Of a stretch of DNA of 32,339 nucleotides, positions 13,235 to 23,184 are shown one piece after another (the stretch's first letter is position 1; each line of letters starts with the position of its first letter). Position numbers and translations under genes: made by a program. The notes below the pieces were generated by a model. The model was given only the letters and a program-made list of their open reading frames with translations, was not told the DNA's origin and searched no databases. The DNA comes from Gammaproteobacteria bacterium (GTDB lineage Bacteria > Pseudomonadota > Gammaproteobacteria > Pseudomonadales > Litorivicinaceae). Location: NCBI GenBank assembly GCA_010024125.1, contig RGHP01000004.1, positions 1 to 32,339 of the forward strand. Reading direction: 5' to 3'.

Positions 13235-16200
13235 CTACTCAGTGGTGGCCAATTCAACAGCCCGTTCGATATCGACGGAAACCAAACGTGAAACACCTGG
13301 TTCCGACATCGTCACGCCCATCAATTGCTCGGCACGCTCCATCGCAATTTTATTGTGAGTGATATAGATAAATTGGACTGACTGCGACATTTTAGCAACT
13401 GCGTCGGCATAACGCCCGACGTTCGCATCATCTAATGGCGCATCCACCTCATCAAGTAAACAAAAGGGTGCTGGATTCAGTTGGAAAATCGCAAATACTA
13501 ACGACAATGCTGTAAGTGCTTTTTCTCCACCACTTAACAAATAAATACTCGAGTTTCTCTTACCTGGTGGGCGCGCCATGATCGTAACACCGGTCGATAG
13601 GAGATCTTCATCAGTCAACATTAACCACGCTTCACCACCACCGAACAGTTGCGGGAAAATTTCACCAAATGATTGATTAATCGCATCGAAGGTATTTCGG
13701 AATAACGACCGTGTTTCACGATCAATTTTTCGAATCGCATCTTCGAGTGTTTCAAGTGCTTCGGTCAGTTCTGCATGCTGATGATCAAATTCCGCTTTCC
13801 GCTCAAGCTCTTTCTGGTATTCATCGAGCGCAACAAGATTAATGGGACCCAACCGCTCGATGCGTGTTTCGATGCGAGCGAGTTCCGTTTCAGCCACGTC
13901 TCGATTTCCAAAGCGCAATTCAAATTCAACAAGGTGCGCCTCAGTCGCATCTCGAGTCCTCAATTCACCCTGTAATCGATTGACTTCAATCTCAATTGCC
14001 TGCGCCTTCAATCGAATCTCTCCAAGGGCTTGCGACTGCGCCTCTCGATCGCGCTCGATGCCAGAACGCTCAGACTCAAGTAAGCGCAGCAATTCGTCTT
14101 TCTCACTGAGTGTTTGACGCGCTTTGGTCAATTGCTCTTCAAGCCGCTGGCTTTCACTCACCGCATGCTTTAGATCCTCTTCAGTTACCGCCGGCTGATT
14201 CGCCAACGATTGACTGTTTGAGTCCAACGTCTCGAGTTCGCTCTCAAGACTCGCAAGCTGATCCTGTAATCGCTCAATTTGTGTCTCGGAGCGTGACTTA
14301 ATCCCAGACAACCGTTCGACTTCGACTCGAAGATCTGAGCGCACATTCACGAGCTTGTGACGCTCATCACGCAAGCGACTCAATGATCCTTTGTCTCCAT
14401 CGAGCGACTGATGCAGCGGTGTTAGGTTGTCTTGAAGCGAACTTCGTAATTGCGTCACTTCCTTAAGCTGTTGGGTGAGCTGCATGACTTCTTGCTCAAT
14501 TGTTGCCTGCGCTCGAATCAGCGACTCTTTTTCATGAGTCAAACGTTCACGACTTGTCTCAATTTCTTGATTCTTTGCTTGGAGGCCAGCAACACGATTT
14601 GATAATTGGACCGATTCTTTTTCGAGCTCCTGCACCGCCGCAGTTTTTTCCTTCACTGCTGTGGCGGCAAGCTGACCCGCATCACGGAGTTGATCGAGCT
14701 GATGTTGCATTACACCAACCGCATCAGAAGCTGTCTGCTTTGCTTGCTCTAGTTCAGGAACTCGGGCCTTCAAATCGAGAATACCCGTGGATCGACCGGC
14801 GACTCGCTCTATCCAACCGGGCCCAAATCGAAGACCAGTCTCTGTATAACCTTCGCCATCAGTGGCATGCGGCGCCTCTGATTTTAACAGTTGTGATGGG
14901 AGACTCGTAACGTAGGCAGATGACACAACGCGAACCCCGGCTGGCAACGCATCAATATCAAGAGCACTCAAGTCATCTGCAACAAATGCACTTAAAAGTT
15001 CTGGATAGGCAGCCTCAAACGCCGCTCGATCGTCTTCAGGCAATTCAATATGCTCTAACACTCGACCTGAAATTTCAGCGTGTCTCTCAACCCAAGCGCT
15101 GGTCTCTCGATCATCAATTCGCGATTCGGCAGCAATAATTCGACTCACTTTTTCAAGCTCGGCTTCCGCACTTTGTAGAGTGCCTTGCTGCTCTCGAAGT
15201 TGCTCTTCTTGTCGCGTAACAGCAGCAGCAGCCTCATCTTGCGCAATTCGCAATTCCGAAAGCTCAGCTTGCTGCGCACTCACCCGCTCATTCAGCGCGA
15301 CCAATGCATTGTCTAATTCAGTGATTAACTGTGGATCCGTATCTGAGAGCTGCACCAGTGCCTGTTCGATCGCTTCAAGCCGTGTCGTATCTTGTCGTTG
15401 TTGCCGCTCCAACCCCTGTTTTTCTGTTTCTAAGCGGGTGATTTCTGATTTCACACGACCCAATTCGCTTGCCAGTTGACCGCGTTCGGATTCTTTCGCC
15501 GTCAGCTTCTCTTCGAACTCTGCGATCGATAAGTCAAGCCTTCCAAGATCGGCTTCGATTTTTTCGAGTTGTGGTTCGATCTGCGATTTTTTCTGATCAG
15601 CAACGACACCTTCTTCGCGGTCCCGGTCGATCAGACCTTTGAGATCAGTGATTTCTTTGGCAATACGCTCTTGATTTGCTGAGAGTTGACGCACTTGTTG
15701 TTCATAAGCTTCTTTGTTCGCCTCCAAGCGGGACAGGGTCGCAGCATGGGTGTAATACGCAGTATTCGCCGTATCTAATGCCTGGTTGGCATCTTCCCGT
15801 GCGACTTGCGCATCGATGCGTGCACGTTCGTTGGTTGATAACGCAGACGCAAGCTGATCAAGCTGTTTTTGACACGCATCTTTCGCCTGTATTTCGGCTT
15901 GTTGTTTATCTTTATGTTCTTGCAACTGATACCAAAATATCAGCGACTCGAGATCTCTCGATTCAGCCTTCAATATTTTATAGCGTTCTGCAGCATCAGC
16001 CTGACGCTTTAATCGATCTAACTGGCGGCCGAGTTCATCGGAGAGATCATTCAAACGATCCAGATTTTCACGTGTTCGTGAAATACGGTTTTCAGTTTCC
16101 CGTCGACGCTCTTTGTATTTGGAAACACCAGCAGCCTCTTCAACGTAGGTCCGCAACTCTTCAGGTTTTGCTTCGATGATTCGCGCGATCATGCCCTGTT

Positions 16201-16633
16201 CGATAATGGCATACGAACGCGGCCCTAGGCCTGTTCCCAAGAACAGGTCCGTCACATCGCGACGGCGACAACTTGTCCCATTGAGAAAATACTTAGACTG
16301 TCCTTCACGAGTGACTTCGCGTTTCACCGCGATTTCGGCAAACTTTGCATATTCCCCAGCTGCACGACCCTCCGTATTATCAAACACCAGTTCGATTGAG
16401 GCGCGAGAGACTGGCTTACGACTCACCGATCCATTGAAAATCACATCGGTCATTGATTCGCCGCGAAGATGCTTCGCACTTGATTCGCCCATCACCCAGC
16501 GCACCGCATCAATGACATTGGATTTGCCACAGCCATTAGGCCCGACAATCGCTGTCATATTCGATTGAAAAGGAACTGTCGTTGGGTCTACAAACGATTT
16601 AAACCCAGCTAGTTTGATACTTTTTAAGCGCAA
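13235..16633 (-). CDS. smc: Chromosome segregation protein SMC
   Basis: The 1132-residue condensin ATPase works with ScpA and ScpB, both encoded in this window. The N-terminal head has Walker A GPNGCGKSN at residues 31-39. Two long coiled coils flank a hinge around residues 500-660. The C-terminal head has the ABC signature LSGGEK at 1033 and Walker B FCLLDEVDAP at about 1057-1066. All ATPase motifs are intact. Using Smc-ScpAB, not MukBEF, separates this organism from Enterobacterales and Vibrio. The gene is preceded by a GntR-family regulator and followed closely by zipA. Confidence 0.97.
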   Translation of the reverse strand: MRLKSIKLAGFKSFVDPTTVPFQSNMTAIVGPNGCGKSNVIDAVRWVMGESSAKHLRGESMTDVIFNGSVSRKPVSRASIELVFDNTEGRAAGEYAKFAEIAVKREVTREGQSKYFLNGTSCRRRDVTDLFLGTGLGPRSYAIIEQGMIARIIEAKPEELRTYVEEAAGVSKYKERRRETENRISRTRENLDRLNDLSDELGRQLDRLKRQADAAERYKILKAESRDLESLIFWYQLQEHKDKQQAEIQAKDACQKQLDQLASALSTNERARIDAQVAREDANQALDTANTAYYTHAATLSRLEANKEAYEQQVRQLSANQERIAKEITDLKGLIDRDREEGVVADQKKSQIEPQLEKIEADLGRLDLSIAEFEEKLTAKESERGQLASELGRVKSEITRLETEKQGLERQQRQDTTRLEAIEQALVQLSDTDPQLITELDNALVALNERVSAQQAELSELRIAQDEAAAAVTRQEEQLREQQGTLQSAEAELEKVSRIIAAESRIDDRETSAWVERHAEISGRVLEHIELPEDDRAAFEAAYPELLSAFVADDLSALDIDALPAGVRVVSSAYVTSLPSQLLKSEAPHATDGEGYTETGLRFGPGWIERVAGRSTGILDLKARVPELEQAKQTASDAVGVMQHQLDQLRDAGQLAATAVKEKTAAVQELEKESVQLSNRVAGLQAKNQEIETSRERLTHEKESLIRAQATIEQEVMQLTQQLKEVTQLRSSLQDNLTPLHQSLDGDKGSLSRLRDERHKLVNVRSDLRVEVERLSGIKSRSETQIERLQDQLASLESELETLDSNSQSLANQPAVTEEDLKHAVSESQRLEEQLTKARQTLSEKDELLRLLESERSGIERDREAQSQALGEIRLKAQAIEIEVNRLQGELRTRDATEAHLVEFELRFGNRDVAETELARIETRIERLGPINLVALDEYQKELERKAEFDHQHAELTEALETLEDAIRKIDRETRSLFRNTFDAINQSFGEIFPQLFGGGEAWLMLTDEDLLSTGVTIMARPPGKRNSSIYLLSGGEKALTALSLVFAIFQLNPAPFCLLDEVDAPLDDANVGRYADAVAKMSQSVQFIYITHNKIAMERAEQLMGVTMSEPGVSRLVSVDIERAVELATTE

Positions 16634-16666
16634 CGGTTTGAACTTCCACTTGATCTATATAGGAAG

Positions 16667-17329
16667 CTATCCAGTGCGCTCCAGAGTTTCAAGATATTTA
16701 CGTTCAAGAGATCGACAAAGTTCAGATACCTGATGCGCAGACTCATCAATCTGACCGGCCTCAATCGCAGGTATTAGCTTTGTTTTCAGCATCCGATCAA
16801 GGGATTCAACACCGGATAAGTTCAATCGAACCAGTTTCGAAAAAACACGATCAAATGTCGGAATCAAATCATCGATGAGTTCGCGATAGACAGTGTTTGG
16901 ATGCAATCGACAGATCGCTTCCAAAACGCTGATCGGATTGATACAGCCAAATTTACTCTCAGACGCCTGCATTGCCTCTTCAAGCGACCTCGAATGTTTG
17001 GGCGACCATACTGGCACTAATTCAGATATCACATGCGTTAACAAGATTGGGAGTGCCGATGTGAGGTCTTGAACCCGACTCGGGCTTAAACTGGTGACGA
17101 TAGCACCACGCCTCGGGATAACATCAATTAAACGACGTCTTTCAAGAACTCGGAAAGACTCTCGAACAGAGCCTCTAGAAACATCCAATTGACTCACAAC
17201 TCGCGTTTCTTGGATACGATCACCCGAACGCAAAATTCCCGCGACAATTTGATGTTCAATATGTAATGCGATGTGCTCCACCAAACCAGGACCTGGTTTA
17301 AAAGGCACATAACTTAATCCGTCTGCCAT
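16667..17329 (-). CDS. GntR-family transcriptional regulator (FadR/FCD-like)
   Basis: A 220-residue DNA-binding regulator. Residues about 14-75 form the GntR winged helix-turn-helix, with the recognition part SRGSVRESFRVLERRRLIDV followed by the wing RRGAIV. The C-terminal part is helical and of FCD type in size, but I see no clear full set of the metal-binding histidines, so its ligand cannot be guessed. A GntR gene upstream of smc is also seen in Pseudomonas-type genomes. Overlapping palindromes at 17345-17366, just upstream of the start, are a likely autoregulatory operator. It starts 80 bases downstream of the ccm operon. Confidence 0.85.
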   Translation of the reverse strand: MADGLSYVPFKPGPGLVEHIALHIEHQIVAGILRSGDRIQETRVVSQLDVSRGSVRESFRVLERRRLIDVIPRRGAIVTSLSPSRVQDLTSALPILLTHVISELVPVWSPKHSRSLEEAMQASESKFGCINPISVLEAICRLHPNTVYRELIDDLIPTFDRVFSKLVRLNLSGVESLDRMLKTKLIPAIEAGQIDESAHQVSELCRSLERKYLETLERTG

Positions 17330-17344
17330 GACTATTAACTCGCG

Positions 17345-17366
17345 ACTGATCCATCAGTACGCTGAT
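17345..17366. promoter_or_regulatory. Overlapping palindromes, probable operator of the GntR gene
   Basis: Two inverted repeats share a half-site: ACTGATccATCAGT (17345-17358) and ATCAGtacgCTGAT (17353-17366). They lie 16-37 bases upstream of the GntR-family start codon, where a repressor would block transcription or early elongation. GntR proteins bind as dimers to short palindromes, so autoregulation is the simplest reading. The link to this regulator is inferred from position only. Confidence 0.5.
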
Positions 17367-17409
17367 TAGTATGAACCGCTTTCAATAAAACGCAAGACAC
17401 GCAAAGCGA

Positions 17410-18243
17410 TCAAGGCTTTAGTTGTAATTCGGCTTTATTTTCACGCTCCAACGTTAAAACAACAGGGCCACCCATCCAATCACCCTGACTTCCAGTCGCA
17501 TCGCCAACGGTCAGTCGTGCTGCGACTTCAACTGTTAGCCCTGGATGGAGCTGTCCACCCATCAACGCATCTTGGTTTGATAGTCGGACAGTCACTGGCA
17601 GTTCGCTCACAGACAGTCGTCTCGCAACCAATGGTCGTGGCGATCCATTTACTTCACGAGCAAAAAGGAAAACCGTGGCATCTTTGAGGCTTTCAGGGAC
17701 TGCTTGGCTTAATGACACAGACAGTTCGATCACTGCCTCACCAAGCTCCGCTTTTTGAGCTGACTGCTGATTTGCACGCTCTGTTGCTCTGGCGATTCCC
17801 ATTTCAATTGCCTTCGCCTGTTCAGAGCCGGGAGGTAATTGTCCGAGCATTCGAGTCCAGAACTGTACAGCTTGCGGATAGTCTGAGGCCTCAAACGCGA
17901 TGATTCCGAGCGATCCAAGGGCCGTCACCTGATTCGGGTCGAGTTCGAGCGCTAACTGAAAGAGATTCACGATCTCTTGATCAGCGACACGGTTTCTCGC
18001 CAAAAATTCATCCTGTGCTGCCTGAGCGATGACATAGGCACGCTCATCTTCAGGTAACGCATTCAGTGCTTCGGTCGATAACGACATTTCATAGGCGCCA
18101 AGACGCCAATACACATATGTCGACCCGCCCAAGGCGACAACGGTGACAAGTAGAGCAATCAAGATACCCTGGCGACCAAATCCGCGTAACGCCCAAAGGA
18201 GTCCCAATAACACTGTGGCCGCAAGTAAGCCCATCCAAATCAT
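17410..18243 (-). CDS. ccmI: Cytochrome c maturation protein CcmI (TPR chaperone)
   Basis: CcmI holds apocytochrome c for heme ligation by the CcmF/CcmH complex. The 277-residue protein has two membrane helices (about 2-15 and 28-48), a periplasmic TPR-like region at about 85-160 containing LELDPNQVTALGSLGIIAFEASDY, and a C-terminal beta-rich domain of about 110 residues. It is shorter than the roughly 400-residue Pseudomonas protein, with fewer TPR units. It overlaps ccmH by 4 bases and is the last gene of the operon. Confidence 0.88.
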   Translation of the reverse strand: MIWMGLLAATVLLGLLWALRGFGRQGILIALLVTVVALGGSTYVYWRLGAYEMSLSTEALNALPEDERAYVIAQAAQDEFLARNRVADQEIVNLFQLALELDPNQVTALGSLGIIAFEASDYPQAVQFWTRMLGQLPPGSEQAKAIEMGIARATERANQQSAQKAELGEAVIELSVSLSQAVPESLKDATVFLFAREVNGSPRPLVARRLSVSELPVTVRLSNQDALMGGQLHPGLTVEVAARLTVGDATGSQGDWMGGPVVLTLERENKAELQLKP

Positions 18244-18656
18244 GCTTGAGACTCTCCTTCTTCAAGCGCTTTTTTCGATTGGCGAATTCGCAATACCACC
18301 AAAATTCCACCCAATACCAATAATCCAGCCGGCCCAAACCACAAAACTAATGTTTGCTGATCTAAAGGAGGGTTATAGAGCACATAACGTCCGTAGCGCG
18401 CCACCATAAAATCTTTGATTTCCGCGTCGGTTGCTCCTTCTTTCAGCATCCGATAGACCTCTGCCCTCAGATCTCCAGAGATTTCCGCATCAGAATCGCC
18501 AATCGCTTGATTCTGGCATTTTGGACATCGCAATTCGTAACCCAGTTGGCGAAACCGAGCCTCTTGCTCTGGCGAATCAAACTGATATGTCTCGATGGCT
18601 GCCTGAACGCTCAATGAAAGGCCGAGCACGCAAGCACCAAGTAATTTTCTCATCAT
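18240..18656 (-). CDS. ccmH: Cytochrome c maturation protein CcmH
   Basis: A thiol-disulfide oxidoreductase acting on the CxxCH cysteines of apocytochrome c. The 138-residue protein has an N-terminal signal peptide (cut near VQAA, residue 20), the diagnostic LRCPKCQNQ motif with Cys44 and Cys47, and a C-terminal membrane helix at about 103-123. ccmI is separate here, as in Pseudomonas. It overlaps both neighbours by 4 bases. Confidence 0.95.
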   Translation of the reverse strand: MMRKLLGACVLGLSLSVQAAIETYQFDSPEQEARFRQLGYELRCPKCQNQAIGDSDAEISGDLRAEVYRMLKEGATDAEIKDFMVARYGRYVLYNPPLDQQTLVLWFGPAGLLVLGGILVVLRIRQSKKALEEGESQA

Positions 18657-19171
18657 TGAATTGTCTCAAGCATCGGCTGGATTTTTTGGGCGAAAACGCG
18701 GTCATTCACCTCACCCTGTATCCGCAACTGGATCACACCATTTGCATCAACCAAAAATGTTTCTGGCGCACCAGCAACACCAAGATCCAACCCAAGCCGA
18801 CCCGTAGGATCAAAAATCTGAAGAGCATACGGATCACCGAGTTTCTGCAGCCAATTCTTGGCTGCTGTTTCGGTATCCTTGTAGTTCAAGCCGACCACAG
18901 GCATCTGCTCTGACAGCTTGGTCAGGTAGGGATGCTCAACCTGGCAGGTAATACACCAACTTGCCCAAACATTAAGCAAAAACGGCTCTTTTGGGAGCAT
19001 GTCACGCGACAGCAACTGACCTGTGTTCAGATCAGGTAATTCAAACGCAGGAACAGGCTGCCCAATTAACGCTGACGGTTGCTCTGTTGGGTCGAGTGTG
19101 AGGCCTTTGAAAAAGAAACCCACGAGAATTGCAAAAACACCCAGTGGTAACCAGACCATCAAACGGTTCAT
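18653..19171 (-). CDS. ccmG: Thiol:disulfide interchange protein CcmG/DsbE
   Basis: A membrane-anchored periplasmic thioredoxin that keeps apocytochrome cysteines reduced. The 172-residue protein has an N-terminal anchor (about residues 5-23) and then a thioredoxin fold with active site WASWCITC (Cys73, Cys76). The cis-proline region is GAPETFLVD, characteristic of CcmG. It overlaps ccmF and ccmH by 4 bases each. Confidence 0.95.
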   Translation of the reverse strand: MNRLMVWLPLGVFAILVGFFFKGLTLDPTEQPSALIGQPVPAFELPDLNTGQLLSRDMLPKEPFLLNVWASWCITCQVEHPYLTKLSEQMPVVGLNYKDTETAAKNWLQKLGDPYALQIFDPTGRLGLDLGVAGAPETFLVDANGVIQLRIQGEVNDRVFAQKIQPMLETIQ

Positions 19172-21144
19172 GCAGTAGCCCCTTCGACCGCCGCCTCGGC
19201 TTTCTCTTCCTTGATTCGCTTGCGATAGCGTTTATCCGTGATGGATACAAATCCACCAAGCCCCATCAAGAATGCACCCGCCCAGATCCAATCAACAAAA
19301 GGCTTCACAGATAAGCGAACAGCCCAATCACCTTCACCAAGTGGCTCACCCATCGCGATGTACAAATCACGAGTAAAGCCAGAATCAATCGCTGCTTCAG
19401 TCATGACCATTCCCGAAGCGTTATAGCGACGCTTTTGCGGTGTCACTGTTTTATACAGTGTCTCACCTTGGTAGATCTCAAAGGTCGCCTGATCTGCAAC
19501 ATAGTTTGGACCATTAATCACCGCAAGATCAGTCATCCGAACATCGTAATTACCCAATTGCTGGGTATCACCAACACCCATTCTCAAGTCGCGGTGTTCG
19601 GTGTGGTTCTCCACCATCACCACCCCGAAGATCATGACAGCCAAGCCAAAGTGCGCCAGCCACATGCCAATCATGCCCCGCTCCACTCGGGCGAAGGTGG
19701 CTCCGAGACCACCGTATAAGCCGACTTTTTTGACAAAATCAACACCGGTTGCAATCGCAAGCCACAGCGCAAGAGTCACCCCAAGAGCTGTACCGATCGA
19801 ATAATTTCCATCCAAAACACTTGGCCAGACCAAGCCAACGAGCACGCTCACAATCAATGTCACAATCAGTGGGCGATACAATTTCGGATCATCGGACTGT
19901 CGCCACTTCGCAAGTGGCCCAAACGCCATACCACTCACCAAAATTGCGGTCAGCGGAACAAACACTGCGTTAAAAAACGGAGGGCCGACAGAGACTTTGC
20001 CGCCGCCAACAGCATCAACCAATAGCGGATACAGCGTACCTAACAAGACGCTCACAGCCATCACTGTCAACATCAGATTGTTAAAGAGGAGAAAAGACTC
20101 TCGAGAAATCCAGCCGAACTCCCCTGGTTCCGACACTTTTGACGCGCGAACCGCATACAGCGTCAACGACCCACCGATCACTACAATCAAAAACCCGAGA
20201 ATAAAGACACCGCGCTCTGGGTCGTTCGCAAACGCATGCACAGAGGTCAAGACGCCTGAACGTACGAGGAATGTGCCGAGTAGCGATAGAGAAAATGCAG
20301 CAATCGCCAAGAGCAGAGTCCAGCTACGGAACAAACCTCTTTTTTCTGTCACTGCCAACGAATGCATCAAGGCCGTCGCGACCAACCATGGAATTAACGA
20401 CGCATTTTCAACTGGATCCCAGAACCACCATCCGCCCCAGCCGAGCTCGTAATATGCCCACCAACTTCCAAGCGCGATTCCCAAGGTTAAAAATGCCCAA
20501 GCCACTGTCGTCCAGGGACGTGACCAACGTGCCCATGTGGAATCTAGCTTCCCGGAAATCAGTGACGCCATGGCAAAAGCAAAAGCCACCGACAAACCAA
20601 CGTATCCCATATAGAGCATTGGGGGGTGGAAAATTAGCCCAGGATCTTGAAGCAGCGGATTCAGATCAGCACCATTACCCGGCGCAAATGGCAGAATACG
20701 AACGAACGGGTTACTCGTGAACAACATAAATGCGAGGAAGCCAACGCTGATCATTCCCATCACTGACAGTACGAGTGCTGACATGTGATCTGGAATACCG
20801 CGACTGAAGAGCGCAACTGCGACTCCCCAGAATGCGAGAATCAACGCCCACAAAAGTAACGAACCCTCGTGTGCACCCCACACAGCACTCATCCGGAAGT
20901 ACCATGGAAGGTCAAGATTTGAGTTGTCTGCGACGTACTTGACGCTGAAGTCATGTGCTAAAAAGCCATACATCAAGACACCAAACGAGACCGCAAGGGC
21001 AAACCCTTGTAATAGCGCCAAAGGCTTGGCAGTCGCGCAAAAGCCGTTCTGATTGGTGAGATAGCCGTACAGCGGGAATACCGCCAGGCAAATCGACACA
21101 CCGAACGCAAGGACCAGTGCAAAGTGTCCAATCTCAGGGATCAT
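19168..21144 (-). CDS. ccmF: Cytochrome c heme lyase subunit CcmF
   Basis: CcmF is the large membrane subunit of the cytochrome c heme-ligation complex. The 658-residue protein has about 13-15 hydrophobic segments. The tryptophan-rich heme-handling domain is present as [19 protein letters not shown], near residues 235-255. It begins [15 protein letters not shown], as usual for the family. It overlaps ccmE and ccmG by 4 bases each. Confidence 0.96.
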   Translation of the reverse strand: MIPEIGHFALVLAFGVSICLAVFPLYGYLTNQNGFCATAKPLALLQGFALAVSFGVLMYGFLAHDFSVKYVADNSNLDLPWYFRMSAVWGAHEGSLLLWALILAFWGVAVALFSRGIPDHMSALVLSVMGMISVGFLAFMLFTSNPFVRILPFAPGNGADLNPLLQDPGLIFHPPMLYMGYVGLSVAFAFAMASLISGKLDSTWARWSRPWTTVAWAFLTLGIALGSWWAYYELGWGGWWFWDPVENASLIPWLVATALMHSLAVTEKRGLFRSWTLLLAIAAFSLSLLGTFLVRSGVLTSVHAFANDPERGVFILGFLIVVIGGSLTLYAVRASKVSEPGEFGWISRESFLLFNNLMLTVMAVSVLLGTLYPLLVDAVGGGKVSVGPPFFNAVFVPLTAILVSGMAFGPLAKWRQSDDPKLYRPLIVTLIVSVLVGLVWPSVLDGNYSIGTALGVTLALWLAIATGVDFVKKVGLYGGLGATFARVERGMIGMWLAHFGLAVMIFGVVMVENHTEHRDLRMGVGDTQQLGNYDVRMTDLAVINGPNYVADQATFEIYQGETLYKTVTPQKRRYNASGMVMTEAAIDSGFTRDLYIAMGEPLGEGDWAVRLSVKPFVDWIWAGAFLMGLGGFVSITDKRYRKRIKEEKAEAAVEGATA

Positions 21145-21596
21145 TGCTTTTGACCTCCCATCATCTGATCGAGCTTGCCAGACTGTCGTAAAGCTTCAGT
21201 GACTTCAGGCGGCATATAGTTCTCGTCGTGTTTTGCGAGGACTTCGCTTGCGACAAACTGCCCTTGATTAATCCGTCCCTGAACAACGACACCCTGGCCT
21301 TCGCGGAATAAGTCAGGAAGGATGCCTTCATAAGTGACACGGACGTTGTGGTCAAAATCCGTGACATCAAACGCAACCTTAAGGCTCTGCGGGTCGCGAT
21401 CGACTGTTCCGTCAGCGACCATCCCACCAACACGTATCATTTGTGCAGAGGGTGCTTCACCCTTTGCAATTTGGGTTGGCGTAAAAAACAAGTTGATATT
21501 TTGGCTCAGCGCGTACATCACCAAACCAACTGCAACTCCTAATCCTGAGACCAACCCCAAGATAATGAATAAACGTTGTTTGCGTTTAGGATTCAT
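21141..21596 (-). CDS. ccmE: Heme chaperone CcmE
   Basis: CcmE carries heme covalently from CcmABCD to CcmF. The start is the ATG at 21594-21596 ([13 protein letters not shown]), giving 151 residues with one N-terminal membrane helix and an OB-fold domain. The upstream extension to 21659 lies inside ccmD and is rejected. The heme-binding histidine is in the [10 protein letters not shown] motif, His123, with the conserved Tyr127. It overlaps ccmD by 11 bases. Confidence 0.95.
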   Translation of the reverse strand: MNPKRKQRLFIILGLVSGLGVAVGLVMYALSQNINLFFTPTQIAKGEAPSAQMIRVGGMVADGTVDRDPQSLKVAFDVTDFDHNVRVTYEGILPDLFREGQGVVVQGRINQGQFVASEVLAKHDENYMPPEVTEALRQSGKLDQMMGGQKQ

Positions 21597-21783
21597 GCGT
21601 TTCCTCACGTTCCAAATTTCGTTGAACCATTCGAATAGCCTGACGATGCTGACGGGCATTGACCCACGTCAGTCCACCGATCACTAAAAGACCAAGCCCG
21701 TAGACTGGCCACACGTACACTCCGTGCGGCGCCATCTCAAAAAATGCTGCAAGTGATGCAAACTGGAATTCAAGCACGGCCAA
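21586..21783 (-). CDS. ccmD: Heme exporter protein CcmD
   Basis: A small single-helix membrane protein (65 residues) that helps release holo-CcmE from the CcmABC complex. The [17 protein letters not shown] stretch (residues about 15-31) leads into the membrane helix, and a basic, charged cytoplasmic tail follows, all typical of CcmD. It overlaps ccmC by 14 bases and ccmE by 11. Confidence 0.92.
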   Translation of the reverse strand: MAVLEFQFASLAAFFEMAPHGVYVWPVYGLGLLVIGGLTWVNARQHRQAIRMVQRNLEREETHES

Positions 21784-22510
21784 CCAACTCCTTCACCCAG
21801 GTCGCACGGCGCTCTCGTTCGAGAACAATCGCGCGCATCGAGCCAAGCACCAAATATGCTGCCGCGATGTAATAACCAAGGATGTTGACCAATAGCGGAA
21901 CCCACATCGAGGCAGGCATTGCGGGTTTTTCAGTCAATTTAAGGCTTGCCGGCTGATGTAATGTATTCCACCACTCGACTGAATATTTGATGATCGGGAG
22001 ATTCACAACGCCGACCAAAACCAAGATTCCACAGGCTTTACCCGCCTGATCAGGATCCTGAATCGCAGCACGTAAACCAATCACCCCCAGATAGAGAAAT
22101 GCGAGGATAAGCATTGAAGTTAAACGTGCATCCCAAACCCAATAAGTACCCCAAGTTGGTTTACCCCAGACGGCACCACTGATCAGAGCCAAGGCAGTGA
22201 ATGCAAACCCCATCACTGCGATTGCCTGCATGGCCACATCGGCAAGTTTCATTTTCCAAACGAATAAGACCACCGCACAGACAGCCATGGCCGCGTACAT
22301 CGCTTGTGCTAGAAATGCGACCGGAACATGGAGATAAATAATTCGATAACTATTGCCTTGTTGGTAATCAACAGGTGCAAAGCCGAGTCCCCAGAGAGAA
22401 CCAGCAACTAAGAGAATGAGAGCCAACCAGCCACACACGAGTTGCCAGCGCCCAGCGCGCTCGTAAAACAATCGGGGGGAACCCCACTGATGAAACCAAC
22501 GCCAACCCAT
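21770..22510 (-). CDS. ccmC: Heme exporter/handling protein CcmC
   Basis: CcmC attaches heme to CcmE. The 246-residue protein has about six membrane helices. The tryptophan-rich heme-handling motif WGTYWVWDARL is at residues 120-130. The two external heme-ligand histidine candidates are His61 (YLHVPVAF) and His185 (TLHQPAS). All key residues are present. The ATG abuts the ccmB stop. Confidence 0.95.
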   Translation of the reverse strand: MGWRWFHQWGSPRLFYERAGRWQLVCGWLALILLVAGSLWGLGFAPVDYQQGNSYRIIYLHVPVAFLAQAMYAAMAVCAVVLFVWKMKLADVAMQAIAVMGFAFTALALISGAVWGKPTWGTYWVWDARLTSMLILAFLYLGVIGLRAAIQDPDQAGKACGILVLVGVVNLPIIKYSVEWWNTLHQPASLKLTEKPAMPASMWVPLLVNILGYYIAAAYLVLGSMRAIVLERERRATWVKELVGRA

Positions 22511-23184
22511 TAGTTAGAACCTCCAATATTCAATCGAATTGCCGCAGAGACTGCGATCGGAACAAGAGTCGCCGCAACCACGCTAAATGCTCCCAGCAAT
22601 GCCAATAAAGGCAACGTATCAGAACCATCCGTGGCTCGGATCAAAACCCCTGCCGCCAGAATCACAACCGGCACAAATAGAGGCATCATGACCAGAACCC
22701 CAAGGATACCAGATCGAGAAGATCCAAGGGTAAGTGCAGCTCCCAATCCTGAAAAACAGGTCAATGCCGGGGTCGCAACAAATAACGTAATCAATAATGC
22801 AATTAACACCTCAGTTGGCACTGACAACATGAGACCTGCGATCGGGGTAATCAAGATCAGTGGCAACACATGAAAGAGCCAATGCGCGACGAGCTTAAGA
22901 CCAACGAGCCAAGCAAGCGGTCTATCGAGGAAAAGCCACTGCTCAAGTACCCCGTCAGAAAAATCGGATTGAAACAAATGCTCTGTGTTCAATAGTAGAG
23001 CAAGGAGAGTCGCAACCCAGATCATGGCCGAGCCAATTTCTGCCAATAAGTCCGAATCCGGCGCAAGCGCAAGCGGGACCATCGAAATCACCAAAATCAA
23101 GAACCACATCGGCTTAAAAATATCGCCGGGTCGAGCAGCAATCAGCTTGAGCTCACGTGCCAACATGCGTTTTTCAATCGACAT
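22510..23184 (-). CDS. ccmB: Heme exporter protein CcmB (ABC permease subunit)
   Basis: A membrane subunit of the CcmAB ABC complex, which powers release of holo-CcmE. I choose the ATG at 23182-23184 (MSIEKRMLARELKL), giving 224 residues with about six membrane segments, the normal length. The frame upstream to 23349 is ccmA sequence. A second in-frame ATG at 23164-23166 is also possible. It overlaps ccmA by 11 bases. The FKPMWFLILVISMVPLALAP segment is typical of the family. Confidence 0.92.
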   Translation of the reverse strand: MSIEKRMLARELKLIAARPGDIFKPMWFLILVISMVPLALAPDSDLLAEIGSAMIWVATLLALLLNTEHLFQSDFSDGVLEQWLFLDRPLAWLVGLKLVAHWLFHVLPLILITPIAGLMLSVPTEVLIALLITLFVATPALTCFSGLGAALTLGSSRSGILGVLVMMPLFVPVVILAAGVLIRATDGSDTLPLLALLGAFSVVAATLVPIAVSAAIRLNIGGSN

